A stretch of 64,000 nucleotides of DNA from Allobrachymonas sp. (GTDB taxonomy: Bacteria; Pseudomonadota; Gammaproteobacteria; Burkholderiales; Burkholderiaceae_C). Shown here in pieces: positions 18,657 through 27,929 of the stretch. The position numbers were made by a program, and so were the translations under genes. The notes under the pieces are model-generated. The model ran no database searches and was not told the DNA's origin. It saw only the letters and a list, made by a program, of their open reading frames with translations. Where the stretch lies: contig JAUMWT010000001.1 of NCBI GenBank assembly GCA_030529505.1, positions 124,001 through 188,000 of the forward strand, given 5' to 3'. The first letter of the stretch is position 1; every line of letters starts with the position of its first letter.

Positions 18657-19439
18657 CTAACGCAGAAAGGCGTCATAGCCGGTTTTGAGGATCAGCAGAC
18701 TCACCACCGCGATAAAAGCCACGCGCACAAAGCCTGCGCCATGTTTCAGGGCCAGGCGCGAGCCCAGCATGCTGCCCGCCACATTGGCCACGGCCATGCT
18801 CAGGCCCAGTTGCCACCACACATGCCCTTTGCTGGCAAACAGCACAATGGCCGCCACATTGGTGAATACATTGATGAGCTTGGCCCCGGCCGAGGCATTG
18901 AGAAAATCGTAGCCCAGCACCCGCACGAACAAAAACACCAGAAAACTGCCCGTTCCGGGGCCGAAAAATCCGTCGTACAAGCCCATGCCCGCACCGATGA
19001 TGCAAGCCAGCCAGATTTCGCTGCGCGCGCTGTAACGCGGCTGGTGTTGCTGCCCCAAATCCTTTTTCGCCAGCGTGTACAGCAGAATCGCCAGCAGGAT
19101 GAAAGGCAAAGCCTTGCGCAGATAGGTAGGAGCCACCAGCGTCACGGCCCAGGCCCCGATGAAGGAACCGATCAAGCCGCAGATCGCTGCGGGCAGCATG
19201 GCCGCCCAGCGAATGGGCACGCGGCGACTGAATTGCCAGGTGGCAAAACTTGTGCCCCAGACCGAAGCCGATTTGTTTGTGCCCAGCAAGGTAGCGGGCA
19301 AAGCGGCGGGAAAGGTGCTGAACAGGGTGGGTACCAGAATCAGGCCGCCGCCGCCCACAATGGCATCCACAAACCCCGCGCCAGCCGAAGCCAAGGTCAC
19401 GACCAACCACTGCACCCACTCTGCCCACTGTGCTTGCAC
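18657..19439 (-). CDS. TauE/SafE (TSUP) family permease
   Basis: A 260 aa inner-membrane protein with about eight hydrophobic segments. It is a member of the TSUP family that exports or imports sulfite, sulfoacetate and similar anions. Family marks are GFVDAIVGGGGLILVP near the N-terminus and the half-repeat GLYDGFFGPGTGSFL at about residue 160. The substrate cannot be deduced from context: dapD is convergent and the sec operon is downstream on the same strand. Confidence 0.87.
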   Translation of the reverse strand: MQAQWAEWVQWLVVTLASAGAGFVDAIVGGGGLILVPTLFSTFPAALPATLLGTNKSASVWGTSFATWQFSRRVPIRWAAMLPAAICGLIGSFIGAWAVTLVAPTYLRKALPFILLAILLYTLAKKDLGQQHQPRYSARSEIWLACIIGAGMGLYDGFFGPGTGSFLVFLFVRVLGYDFLNASAGAKLINVFTNVAAIVLFASKGHVWWQLGLSMAVANVAGSMLGSRLALKHGAGFVRVAFIAVVSLLILKTGYDAFLR

Positions 19440-19735
19440 TTTCTACTCTCCCTTGACGGCCTTGGCCTGCGCTTTGTTCTTCTGACTTTGGCCTGCTGTT
19501 TTTGCGCGTTCTGCTTTTCTGCTTCCAGTTGAGCAAGCAAACTTGCATGCCAAGCTGTTCGGACTGAAACTATCCAGCTTCTTTCCCAGCTTGCGCCATT
19601 GGTAGATACCCCACACCCTTACTGGTGCGTGCCTGGCCGAATAGATAAGCAGCCAAGTGACGCCAATACATTCCCCGTTGTCTCGATCGCACTGCGGCAT
19701 AACCTGAATTGGCAACTGGCAGACTGCTTAACATC
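19440..19735. other. Non-coding spacer between the permease gene and the secF terminator
   Basis: This is the upstream region of the TSUP permease gene. No ORF with family features, tRNA or strong promoter motif was recognised. Confidence 0.4.
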
Positions 19736-19774
19736 ATCAAAAAAGGGGAATAGCCCCTTGGCTATTCCCCTTTT
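19736..19774 (-). terminator. Rho-independent terminator of yajC-secD-secF
   Basis: A 15-bp perfect stem (AAAAGGGGAATAGCC / GGCTATTCCCCTTTT) has a 4-nt loop and, on the minus strand, a T6 tail. It lies about 50 bp beyond the secF stop. Confidence 0.93.
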
Positions 19775-19820
19775 GTTCCCCTTCAGGATTTTGGGAATGG
19801 TTTATGCACTTAAAACGCGC

Positions 19821-20792
19821 TCACACTACCGCGCCCGCATTGGGATCGTTTTTGCTCGCGCCCAGATGCTTGCTCTTGTCGGAGCCACCGCCCTTCTTGA
19901 GCAAGTCCTCGCGCTTGATGCCCAGCCACAGCGCCATGGACGTGGCCACGAACACCGAGGAATACACACCGAACAAGATGCCGATGGTCAGGGCCACGGC
20001 GAAGTAATGCAGGGTTTCGCCACCAAAGAACAGGATGGACAGCACCATGATCAAGGTACTGCCGTGCGTGATGGCCGTGCGGCTGATGGTGCTGGTGATG
20101 GCGTGGTTGACGATTTCCACCGTCTCCATCTTGCGGAAGTGGCGGAAGTCTTCGCGCACGCGGTCAAACACCACCACCGACTCATTCACCGAATAGCCCA
20201 GCACTGCCAGCACGGCTGCCAGCACCGAAAGCGATACCTCCCACTGGAAAAAGGCGAAAAAGCCCAGGATGATGATCACGTCGTGCAGGTTGGCCACGAT
20301 GGCAGAGATGGCGTACTTCCACTCGAAGCGCACGGCCAGATAGATGATGATGCCCAGCACCACGCACAGCAGCGCCTTCACGCCGCTGCTGAACAGTTCC
20401 TTGCCCACTTGCGGGCCGATGAAGTCCACCCGCTGCAAAGCCACCGACGCGTCTTGCTCCTTGAGGGCCTGCATCACCTGCGCGCTTTGCTGCACCGAGC
20501 TGACGCCCTCTTGCAGCGGCAGGCGGATCAGCACCTCTTGCGAGGAGCCGTAGTTCTGCACCACCACATCCTTGTAGCCCATTTTTTCGATGGCGCTGCG
20601 CACCCCGTCCAGCTGGGCCGGTTGGGCATATTTCAGCTCCATGAGCGTGCCGCCCGTGAACTCGACCGAAAAGTGCAAGCCGCGCGTGGCCAGAAAGAAC
20701 ACGGCCAGCGCGAACATGATGGCGGAAATGATGTTGAACACGCGCGCATGGCGCATGAAGGGAATGGTCTTGCGGATTTTGAAGAATTCCAT
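19821..20792 (-). CDS. secF: Protein translocase subunit SecF
   Basis: SecF works with SecD as an RND-type, proton-motive-force-driven accessory of the SecYEG translocon. The 323 aa protein has an N-terminal membrane segment (about residues 20-40), a periplasmic domain starting SVEFTGGTLMEL, and five C-terminal membrane segments with the conserved YSVNESVVVFDRVRE block. It starts 3 bp after the secD stop. Confidence 0.97.
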   Translation of the reverse strand: MEFFKIRKTIPFMRHARVFNIISAIMFALAVFFLATRGLHFSVEFTGGTLMELKYAQPAQLDGVRSAIEKMGYKDVVVQNYGSSQEVLIRLPLQEGVSSVQQSAQVMQALKEQDASVALQRVDFIGPQVGKELFSSGVKALLCVVLGIIIYLAVRFEWKYAISAIVANLHDVIIILGFFAFFQWEVSLSVLAAVLAVLGYSVNESVVVFDRVREDFRHFRKMETVEIVNHAITSTISRTAITHGSTLIMVLSILFFGGETLHYFAVALTIGILFGVYSSVFVATSMALWLGIKREDLLKKGGGSDKSKHLGASKNDPNAGAVV

Positions 20793-20795
20793 GAC

Positions 20796-22748
20796 TTAGT
20801 CCTTGCTGCTGGCGTTGGTGTTGGCGTGATGGGGCAGCTTGGCCTCTTTTTCGGGGCGCCACACCGAACCGATGGAAAGCTCCTTGACTTTGCGTCGGCC
20901 GTACCACAGATTGACCAGGCCGCGCGAGAAGAACACGGCCGAGAACATCGAAGTGAGAATGCCCAGGCAATGCACCACGGCAAAACCGCGCACCGGGCCG
21001 GAGCCAAAGGCCAGCAAGGCAATGCCCGCGATGAGCGAGGTGAGGTTGGAGTCCAGAATCGTGGCCCAGGCATGCTCGTAGCCCGAATGGATGGCCGCCT
21101 GCGGCGAAACGCCTGCGCGCAGCTCTTCGCGGATGCGCTCGTTGATGAGCACGTTGGCATCGATCGCCATGCCCAGCGTCAGCGCCATGGCGGCAATGCC
21201 CGGCAGGGTGAGCGTGGCTTGCAGCATCGACAGCACGGCCACCAGCATCAGCAAATTCACGCCCAAGGCGATTGACGAGATCACGCCAAACAGCATGTAG
21301 TAAACGCACATGAAGAGCACTACGGCCACAAAACCATAGACCACGCTCTTGAAGCCCTTGTCGATATTGGCAGCGCCTAGCCCGGGGCCGATGGTGCGCT
21401 CTTCCACAATGTCCATCGGCGCGGCGAGCGAGCCCGAGCGCAGCAGCAGGGCCGTGTCGGCCGCTTCTTGCGTGCTGCGGCTGCCGGTGATTTGCACGCG
21501 CCCGCCTGGGATTTCGTCGTTGATGACGGGAGCCGTGACCACCTCGCCCTTGCCTTTTTCAAACAACAGAATGGCCAGGCGCCGCCCCCTGTTTTCGCGC
21601 GTGATGGTTTGGAAATCGCGCGCGCCGCTGCTGTCGAGCTCCAGATTCACCGTGGGCGCATGCGTTTGATGATCGAAGCCCGTGTTGGCATTGGTGAGGT
21701 TGTTGCCGGTGAGCAGCACTTCTTTCTTCAAGATATACACGGGGCGCTGGCCGTGCGCATCGGCGCGAGCAAAGAACACTTCCGAGCCAAAAGGCACGGC
21801 CGCCTGCTCGCTTTCGGGCTTGCCCAGATTGCGGTCTTGCTCGGCCTGATGCGCCTGCGGGCTTTCGTCCACCAAGCGGATTTCGAGCGTGGCCGTGCGG
21901 CCCAGAATTTCTTTGGCCTTGGCCGTATCCTGCACGCCTGGCAGTTGCACCACCACACGGTCGCTGCCCTGCTGCTGGATCACGGGCTCAGCCACGCCCA
22001 GCTCGTTGATGCGGTTGTTCAGCGTGAGAATGTTTTGCTTGACGGCCGCTTCCTGAAAGCGCGTGGCCTCAGCCGGGCTGAAGGTGGCCGTGAGCGAATG
22101 CTTGGCCGTGGTCTGCTCGCCGCCGCGCATCCACTGCAGCTCGGGCGTGCCGTCTTGCAAAACGGGCTGCGCAGTGTCGAGCGTGACTTCATCGGCAAAC
22201 GCCATCACGAAGCCGTTTTCCGTGCGCTTGACGTCGGCCACGGCGATGTTTTTCTGCGCCAACTGGTTGCGCGCATCCAGCGCCAGCGCGTCCAGCCGCT
22301 TGCTCAGCGCCTCCTGGGTATCGACCTGCAAGGTGAAATGCACGCCGCCGCGCAAATCCAGCCCCAGGAACATGGGCGAAGCGCGCAAGGCGCGCAGCCA
22401 CTGCGGCGAACGCGACACGAGGTTGAGCGCCACCGAGTAATCGGGCTCATCCGCCTGGGGGTTGACGGCAGTATCCACCACGTCGCGCGCCTTGATCTGG
22501 GTGTCGGTTCCATCAAAGCTCAAAACGAGCGAATTGCCCTGCTGCTCCACCAGCGTCGGCTGCAATTGCGCGGCAGCCAGCGCCGTGAGCGCACGCTGCT
22601 TGAGCGCTTCGTCAATCGCTGCCGTGGCCCGGCTGGGCGAAATCTGCACGGCCGGTGCTTCGCCAAAGTAATTGGGCAAGGCATAAATCGCCGCAAGCAA
22701 CACGACCACGAACATGGTGATGTATTTCCAGAGCGGATATCGATTCAT
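20796..22748 (-). CDS. secD: Protein translocase subunit SecD
   Basis: The 650 aa large partner of SecF. An N-terminal membrane anchor begins MNRYPLWKYITMF. The periplasmic P1 domain starts with GLDLRGGVHFTLQVD (about residue 125). The C-terminal RND membrane domain carries TLTLPGIAAMALTLGMAIDANVLI. The protein uses proton flow to pull translocated proteins outward. It lies between yajC and secF in the usual order, with about 230 bp between the yajC stop and its start. Confidence 0.97.
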   Translation of the reverse strand: MNRYPLWKYITMFVVVLLAAIYALPNYFGEAPAVQISPSRATAAIDEALKQRALTALAAAQLQPTLVEQQGNSLVLSFDGTDTQIKARDVVDTAVNPQADEPDYSVALNLVSRSPQWLRALRASPMFLGLDLRGGVHFTLQVDTQEALSKRLDALALDARNQLAQKNIAVADVKRTENGFVMAFADEVTLDTAQPVLQDGTPELQWMRGGEQTTAKHSLTATFSPAEATRFQEAAVKQNILTLNNRINELGVAEPVIQQQGSDRVVVQLPGVQDTAKAKEILGRTATLEIRLVDESPQAHQAEQDRNLGKPESEQAAVPFGSEVFFARADAHGQRPVYILKKEVLLTGNNLTNANTGFDHQTHAPTVNLELDSSGARDFQTITRENRGRRLAILLFEKGKGEVVTAPVINDEIPGGRVQITGSRSTQEAADTALLLRSGSLAAPMDIVEERTIGPGLGAANIDKGFKSVVYGFVAVVLFMCVYYMLFGVISSIALGVNLLMLVAVLSMLQATLTLPGIAAMALTLGMAIDANVLINERIREELRAGVSPQAAIHSGYEHAWATILDSNLTSLIAGIALLAFGSGPVRGFAVVHCLGILTSMFSAVFFSRGLVNLWYGRRKVKELSIGSVWRPEKEAKLPHHANTNASSKD

Positions 22749-22979
22749 GGTGGAACTTTTGAAAAGGAAAAAGAAATGCGCACGGTGCCGATGCGATCAG
22801 CCGTACGCGCGTGTCATCAACTCAATGCCGGGCAGAAAATGCCGCGCCTTCGCAAAGGTTTTGCCTGGCGGGCGACGAACGGGCTCTGGCGAGCATTGAA
22901 CTTTCACCTGCGCCAAGCCGCGCCCTTTTGCCCGATAACCTCCGCCCCAAAAGGAGGGGCGGCAAAAACACAAGTGGAT

Positions 22980-23321
22980 TCAAAAACGAATCGTGCCTTT
23001 GGGCAGCACCTGGGTCACTGCGGCTTTTTGCAGCAGGATTTCCACATCCTTGGCGATCTGGAGTTCGACATTGCCGTCTTTGATGCGGCTGACCTTGCCC
23101 ATCAGGCCGCCCACGGTGATGACCTCGTCACCGGCAGAGAGGTTTTCGAGCAGATTGCGCAGCTCTTTCTGCTTTTTCAGTTGCGGGCGCACCATGAAGA
23201 TGAAGCCCACGATGAACACCACCAACATGGGCGCGACCTGAACGAGGGTGGACATGAAATCGCCGCCTTTGGCGCCGGCCGCTGCGGTTTGTGCGTAAGC
23301 ATTGCTGATGAAAAATAGCAC
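22980..23321 (-). CDS. yajC: Preprotein translocase subunit YajC
   Basis: A 113 aa small membrane subunit of the SecDF-YajC complex. The sequence LFFISNAYAQ precedes a single transmembrane segment (VAPMLVVFIVGFIFMVRPQ). The conserved cytoplasmic domain follows (QKELRNLLENLSAGDEVIT, GLMGKVSRI). I chose the GTG at 23321, which has GGGAG 7 bp upstream and gives the family length. An in-frame GTG at 23384 would add 21 residues. Confidence 0.93.
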   Translation of the reverse strand: MLFFISNAYAQTAAAGAKGGDFMSTLVQVAPMLVVFIVGFIFMVRPQLKKQKELRNLLENLSAGDEVITVGGLMGKVSRIKDGNVELQIAKDVEILLQKAAVTQVLPKGTIRF

Positions 23322-23632
23322 GGAGAAACTCCCGATCAATGAAAAGAAACTGGAACGAATGAAGCCGTAGCGGTGCTGCGACACACGTCTGAACCAGTTT
23401 GTTCAGACACTTGAGCCGATTCAAGCTGAACGCGCCCTGGCCAACCAAGCCGCCCCCCAAGCTTGCACACCGATGGCCCTGCAGCAAAGCCACGGCTCAC
23501 AGGATGAGCAAGCCGCAAGAAAACCGCTTATTCTAAGCGCTAAGCCTTTGCTCAATACCGTTTGTTACGGGCGCTGTTGGGGCGCACGGGCAGGACCTTG
23601 TTGATGACTACGCCATCAGAAGCGGGCTGCGC
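23322..23632. other. Upstream region of yajC
   Basis: This spacer lies between yajC and MITE copy C. On the minus strand a possible promoter is TTGAGC (complement of 23550-23555) with TAGAAT or GAATAA (complement of 23528-23535) at 14-16 bp spacing. tgt and queA, common upstream neighbours of yajC, are absent. No gene seen. Confidence 0.35.
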
Positions 23633-23635
23633 TCA

Positions 23636-23797
23636 GAACCTGTTCACGATCTCAACGCGAGGCGATTGGATATGGTGCGGGATGGAATGCAAGGCGCAAA
23701 TCGAAGGGCATAGCCCGTGCTATGGACGAGATTTGCAACGCAGCAGGCCGCCCGCTTCCATCATTCAAGCGCCCGTGAGGAGATCGTAAACAGGTTC
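23636..23797 (+). mobile_element. MITE copy C (162 bp) abutting the pglL-like stop codon
   Basis: The inverted ends are GAACCTGTTCACGATCT and its near-complement, and it is flanked by a perfect TCA repeat (23633-23635, 23798-23800). The right-hand TCA is the complement of the TGA stop of the ligase gene, so the element was inserted exactly at that stop codon. It shares the GGGCATAGCCCGTGCTATG core with copy D. Confidence 0.9.
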
Positions 23798-25588
23798 TCA
23801 GGGCTGAGCGCCCTTGCGCCAACGCGCATATTCCTTGGGATAGACCTGCTGGAACTGCGCGATTTCGGCATCGGCCTCTGCCTGGCGGCCCAGCACCTGC
23901 AAACACTCGATGATGCGAATGACCACGCGCGATTCGGGGCTGTAATGCATCAGGCGGCGCGCCTGGGCCAGTTGCTGCTCGGCTTTTTCTGGCGTAACGG
24001 GATCGGTGCTCACAGCCGCAAACTGCACGGCATTGCGGTACAGCACGCTGTGCTCGGCCTGCTGCCGCGTGTGCTGGCGAAACGGCCAGACGCGATCGTC
24101 TGCCGCCATATACAGCTGCGTGACCCGCACAAAGTCGAAACTGGCATAGGCCATGCCCGCCAGCAGCCCCAGCGCCAGCACGCCTTGCCAGCGCCTGGCC
24201 GCATGCACAGGCATGGCGTGCGGGCGGGCGGCTGTTACTGTGCCACCTGCTGCCACAGCCACAGGCTGCGTGGCCCATAAAACACCCAGCGCCAGGCCAA
24301 AAGCCTGCTGAAAATGCGCGTACCACAACGGGTACTCCAGCAGGCTGTGCAGGCCGATCAGCGCCAACACGCCCCACATCAATTGGCGCGCAGGATTCAT
24401 TTCGGCCCAGGGCCGCTGGCGCAGCACCCACCACGCAACCCATCCACACAACAGCACCGCTGCGGGCACACCCAGTTCCACGGCCAGGTGCAACGGCAGG
24501 TTATGGGCATGGTCCAGCAGGCTGCAAAAACGCAGGCCCGAGTAGCTGGCGTGGTAGTGGGCATAGTCCAGCTCGCCCCAACCCCAGCCCCACCAGGGCT
24601 TTTGGGCAATGAGTTGCAGCACATTGCCCCACAACACTTTGCGGCTGATGCAAGCGCGGCTATCCGTGCCCTCCAGCCGGGCCAGCATGTCCACCCCGCC
24701 ATGCAGATGCGGCAGCACATACGTCACGGCCAGATACACCGCCGCCAGACCTGCCAACCAACTCATCACCTGCATGCGCGAAACAGGAAGCCGCGCGGCA
24801 CGTGTCTGATGCCAGCTCCAAAATGCCAGCAAGCTGATGCTCAGCCCCAGCTGCACCAGTCCTGTGCGCGACAGGGTCAGCGCCAACACACCCGCCAAAG
24901 GCAGCATCAACCCCCAAGCCAGCAGCGTGCCCAGCCACTGCGGCGCACGCCCGGCCAGCCATTGCATGGCACGGCTCAAGCCCCCTTGCAGCCACAGATA
25001 CCACAACGCCCACAGCGCCATGCACAAGAGCGTGGCCAACTGGTTGCGCTGGCGCAAATTGCCATAGACCTGCCCGGCAGGCGCATGATTCACCCACTGA
25101 CCCAGCCAGGCCGTGTGCTGGCGGTATTGCAGCAGGCCAATCAGCGCATTGAGCAAGCCTGCCAGCAGCCAGCCCCAGGCGATCAACTCAACCCCTGTTT
25201 GCACAGCGGGCCGTGCATCTGCTGCGCTGCCCACGCCACGCACGGGATCGGCCCCTGCAAAGTCTTGCGCCAGCCGTGCGCCCACCGCGGCGGCTGCGCC
25301 AATCATCAACAGGCTCAGCGCCAGCAATTGCCAAGCCCGCCCCAGCAGCAAACCCGCCAGCACGGCGGCTACCAAGGCCGCTAAAGCAGCGCCAGCCACA
25401 AGCGACAAGCGCCTGGCTGGCAAACCCGCAAACAACAAGGCCGTGCACGACCAACCCACCAGCAGCGGAATGGCAGGCGTCATCGCGCCGCCGGCAAAGG
25501 GGTTGAGCCAGGGGATCAGCGCCAGCGGCAAGAAAAACGCTGCCGTCAGCACAGCGTTGGGGCGGGCGGCGTTTGCATGAACCGACAT
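23798..25588 (-). CDS. Wzy/PglL-type O-antigen ligase or protein O-oligosaccharyltransferase
   Basis: A 596 aa polytopic inner-membrane protein with about a dozen hydrophobic segments and a large periplasmic loop carrying the Wzy_C region (DHAHNLPLHLAVELG, about residue 365). The C-terminal tail is Gln/Ala-rich (QAEADAEIAQFQQVYPKEYA) as in PglL proteins. These enzymes transfer lipid-linked glycans to pilin or other proteins, or ligate/polymerise O-antigen. No pilin or glycan cluster is near, so the acceptor is open. The ATG at 25588 lies 29 bp after folK, so it is probably the last gene of the hda-HAD-pcnB-folK operon. The stop codon coincides with the target duplication of MITE C. Confidence 0.8.
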   Translation of the reverse strand: MSVHANAARPNAVLTAAFFLPLALIPWLNPFAGGAMTPAIPLLVGWSCTALLFAGLPARRLSLVAGAALAALVAAVLAGLLLGRAWQLLALSLLMIGAAAAVGARLAQDFAGADPVRGVGSAADARPAVQTGVELIAWGWLLAGLLNALIGLLQYRQHTAWLGQWVNHAPAGQVYGNLRQRNQLATLLCMALWALWYLWLQGGLSRAMQWLAGRAPQWLGTLLAWGLMLPLAGVLALTLSRTGLVQLGLSISLLAFWSWHQTRAARLPVSRMQVMSWLAGLAAVYLAVTYVLPHLHGGVDMLARLEGTDSRACISRKVLWGNVLQLIAQKPWWGWGWGELDYAHYHASYSGLRFCSLLDHAHNLPLHLAVELGVPAAVLLCGWVAWWVLRQRPWAEMNPARQLMWGVLALIGLHSLLEYPLWYAHFQQAFGLALGVLWATQPVAVAAGGTVTAARPHAMPVHAARRWQGVLALGLLAGMAYASFDFVRVTQLYMAADDRVWPFRQHTRQQAEHSVLYRNAVQFAAVSTDPVTPEKAEQQLAQARRLMHYSPESRVVIRIIECLQVLGRQAEADAEIAQFQQVYPKEYARWRKGAQP

Positions 25589-25617
25589 GAAAAAAACAAC
25601 TTCAATCCAACAAGGCT

Positions 25618-26199
25618 TCAGGCACCGGCAGCAGCATCTGGCGCTGGCGCAAGGCCCGGCATTTGGGCCACGCCCAACGCCGATTCGGCACTGCACACGC
25701 GCTCAATGCCTTGATCGGCCACGGCCTGCAATTGCTGCGGCGTGACTTTGTGCGGCGCAATCTCGGCCAGGGGCAGCAGCACAAAAGCCCGCTGTTCCAT
25801 GCGGGGGTGGGGAAGAGTCAGATCCGGCGTTTGCAGATGCAGATCGCCATAGAGCAGGATGTCGATATCCAGCGTGCGCGGCGCATTTCGATAGGGCCTT
25901 TGGCGGCCCGCGGCCTGCTCTTGCTGCTGGCATTGCTGCAACAAGGCTTGCGGCAACAAACGGGTTTGCAACTCCACCACGGCGTTGATGTAGTCGGGCC
26001 CATCGGCATCCACCGGCGCAGTGCGATACAGGGACGAAGCCCGCACCAGCCGCGTGTGCGGCCAGTTTTGCATCGCGGTCATGGCCTGGCGCACACTGGC
26101 CTGCGCGTCGCCCAGATTCGCGCCCAGCGCCAGCCAGGCGCTAACGGGGGCAGCAGTGGGCGCTACCATTTCGTTGGCGGGTGAGTGAGCTGCCTTCAT
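25618..26199 (-). CDS. folK: 2-amino-4-hydroxy-6-hydroxymethyldihydropteridine diphosphokinase
   Basis: FolK pyrophosphorylates the pterin precursor in folate synthesis. The 193 aa protein shows LALGANLGDAQ near the N-terminus and the signature RNAPRTLDIDILLYGD, followed by LTLPHPRMEQRAFVLLPL. The C-terminus is extended and Ala-rich. It lies 17 bp after pcnB on the same strand. Confidence 0.96.
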   Translation of the reverse strand: MKAAHSPANEMVAPTAAPVSAWLALGANLGDAQASVRQAMTAMQNWPHTRLVRASSLYRTAPVDADGPDYINAVVELQTRLLPQALLQQCQQQEQAAGRQRPYRNAPRTLDIDILLYGDLHLQTPDLTLPHPRMEQRAFVLLPLAEIAPHKVTPQQLQAVADQGIERVCSAESALGVAQMPGLAPAPDAAAGA

Positions 26200-26216
26200 T
26201 CTTCAGCGTAGCCCTG

Positions 26217-27923
26217 TCAAGATGCGGCGCTGCCGCCTGCATCTTTGGCCGCACGCGCAGCGCCAGACGGCTTTCTGCGGCGGCGCGGCTTTGGGGTTGC
26301 TGTTTCATCGGCGGCAGTGGCCGCTTCTGCCGGGGCACGATCAGCCGCAGCCAACTCTGCCTGCGCAGCCGCATCACCGCCCTGCCCCTTGCCTCTGGGC
26401 TTGCGCCGGCGTCGCGGTTTGCGGGCGGGGGCATCCAGCTCGCCAGCCGCATCGGCTGCATCCCCTGCGGCAGCGGCTGCGGCCAGCCCGGCCTCGGCAG
26501 CCCCACGCGGGGATGACGGCTTGCGCTGGCGGGCACGTTGTTGTTCGCGCTGCTGTTCACGCATTTGCTCGCGCACTTGGGCGATCAGGTCTTCGCGCAA
26601 AGTGTCGTTGGCGGTGCTGAAGGTTTGCCACCAGTCGGACAAGGCTTCGTCCACCTCGCCCACGGCCGCGCGCAGGCGCAAAAAGTCAAAGCCCGCGCGA
26701 AAGCGCAATTGCGCGGCCAGGCTATAGGGGCTGTTGCCCGTGCGTTTTTCGAAGCGCGGCTGCATCATCCAGATTTCGCGCATGTCCGCGCCGAGCTTGC
26801 CGCGCCCCGACACATCGCCGATGCGCGCGTCAAACACTTCGTCAATGGCCTGTTGCAAGGCCACGAAGGAAGGCTTGCCTGCCTTTTGCCCGGCCTGCCA
26901 GGCCAGGCGCACGTCTTGCCACAACAGGCAGGCCAGCAAAAAGCTGGCGGCCACGGGTTTGCCTTCGGCCACGCGGCGGTCGGTGTCTTTGAAGGCGGCG
27001 AGCACGAAAGGATCTTCGGCGCGCTGCACCGCCAGCGTGAGCAGCGGATAGATGCCCTTTTGCAAGCCCAGTTGACGCAGTTGCGCAATGCTGGCCAGTG
27101 CGTGGCCGGTTTGCAGCAGCTTGAGCATTTCGTCGAACATGCGGCTTTGCGGCACGTTTTCGAGCAAGGCCAGGCTTTGCTTCAAGGGCGCAGCCGTGCC
27201 CTTTTCGAGCTTGAAGCCCAGGCCCGCCAGCTTGGCCGCAATGCGCACCGCGCGCATGAGGCGCACGGGGTCTTCGCGGTAGCGTTGCGCGGCATCGCCA
27301 ATCATGCGGATGACGCGCTTTTGCGCATCAGCCATGCCCTTGTGGTAATCGACCACGATTTGGGTTTCGGGGTCGTAATACATGGCGTTGATGGTGAAGT
27401 CGCGCCGCGCGGCGTCTTCGTCTTGCCGGCCCCAGACGTTGTCGCGCAGCACGCGGCCCGAAGCGTCCACCGCATGCTGCACGCCTGCCAGCGCATGGCG
27501 GCTGGTTTTTTCGTTGCCGCTGACTTGCTCGGCGGCCGAAGCGTCCAGATAGGCGCGGAAGGTGGAGACTTCGATCACCTCGTGCTCGCGCCCGCGGCCA
27601 AACACCACGTGCACGATGCGAAAGCGCCGCCCGATGATGAAGGCGCGGCGAAACAGGCGCTTGACTTCTTCGGGCGTGGCGTTGGTGGCCACGTCAAAGT
27701 CCTTGGGCTTGAGGCCCGCGAGCAAATCGCGCACCGCGCCGCCCACCACGTAGGCCTCGAAACCGGCTTTTTTGAGGGTGCGCACCACTTCGGCTGCGCG
27801 CTCGTCCACCAGGGCGGGATCGATCCGGTGCACCGAGGCGGGCACTTCGACGCGCTGGCCAAACGCAGCGCCCTTGGCAGCGCCGGTTTTGCCCAGCAGT
27901 TTGTTGATGAGTCGCTTGATCAT
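26217..27923 (-). CDS. pcnB: Poly(A) polymerase I
   Basis: PcnB adds 3' poly(A) tails that mark RNA for decay. The 568 aa protein has the class II nucleotidyltransferase head (AYVVGGAVRDLLAGLKPKD then DFDVATNATP, with the catalytic Asp pair) and RRDFTINAMYYDP, then the RNA-binding arm domain. The last 110 or so residues are low-complexity Arg/Lys/Ala and contain RRRRKP twice, a basic tail longer than in the E. coli enzyme. It shares the minus-strand operon with hda, the HAD gene and folK. Confidence 0.95.
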   Translation of the reverse strand: MIKRLINKLLGKTGAAKGAAFGQRVEVPASVHRIDPALVDERAAEVVRTLKKAGFEAYVVGGAVRDLLAGLKPKDFDVATNATPEEVKRLFRRAFIIGRRFRIVHVVFGRGREHEVIEVSTFRAYLDASAAEQVSGNEKTSRHALAGVQHAVDASGRVLRDNVWGRQDEDAARRDFTINAMYYDPETQIVVDYHKGMADAQKRVIRMIGDAAQRYREDPVRLMRAVRIAAKLAGLGFKLEKGTAAPLKQSLALLENVPQSRMFDEMLKLLQTGHALASIAQLRQLGLQKGIYPLLTLAVQRAEDPFVLAAFKDTDRRVAEGKPVAASFLLACLLWQDVRLAWQAGQKAGKPSFVALQQAIDEVFDARIGDVSGRGKLGADMREIWMMQPRFEKRTGNSPYSLAAQLRFRAGFDFLRLRAAVGEVDEALSDWWQTFSTANDTLREDLIAQVREQMREQQREQQRARQRKPSSPRGAAEAGLAAAAAAGDAADAAGELDAPARKPRRRRKPRGKGQGGDAAAQAELAAADRAPAEAATAADETATPKPRRRRKPSGAARAAKDAGGSAAS

Positions 27924-27929
27924 GCTGTG

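Noticed and set aside
19599..21275. Plus-strand ORF of 558 codons over secF/secD
   Set aside because: A shadow of the sec genes: His/Gln/Arg-rich with no domain.
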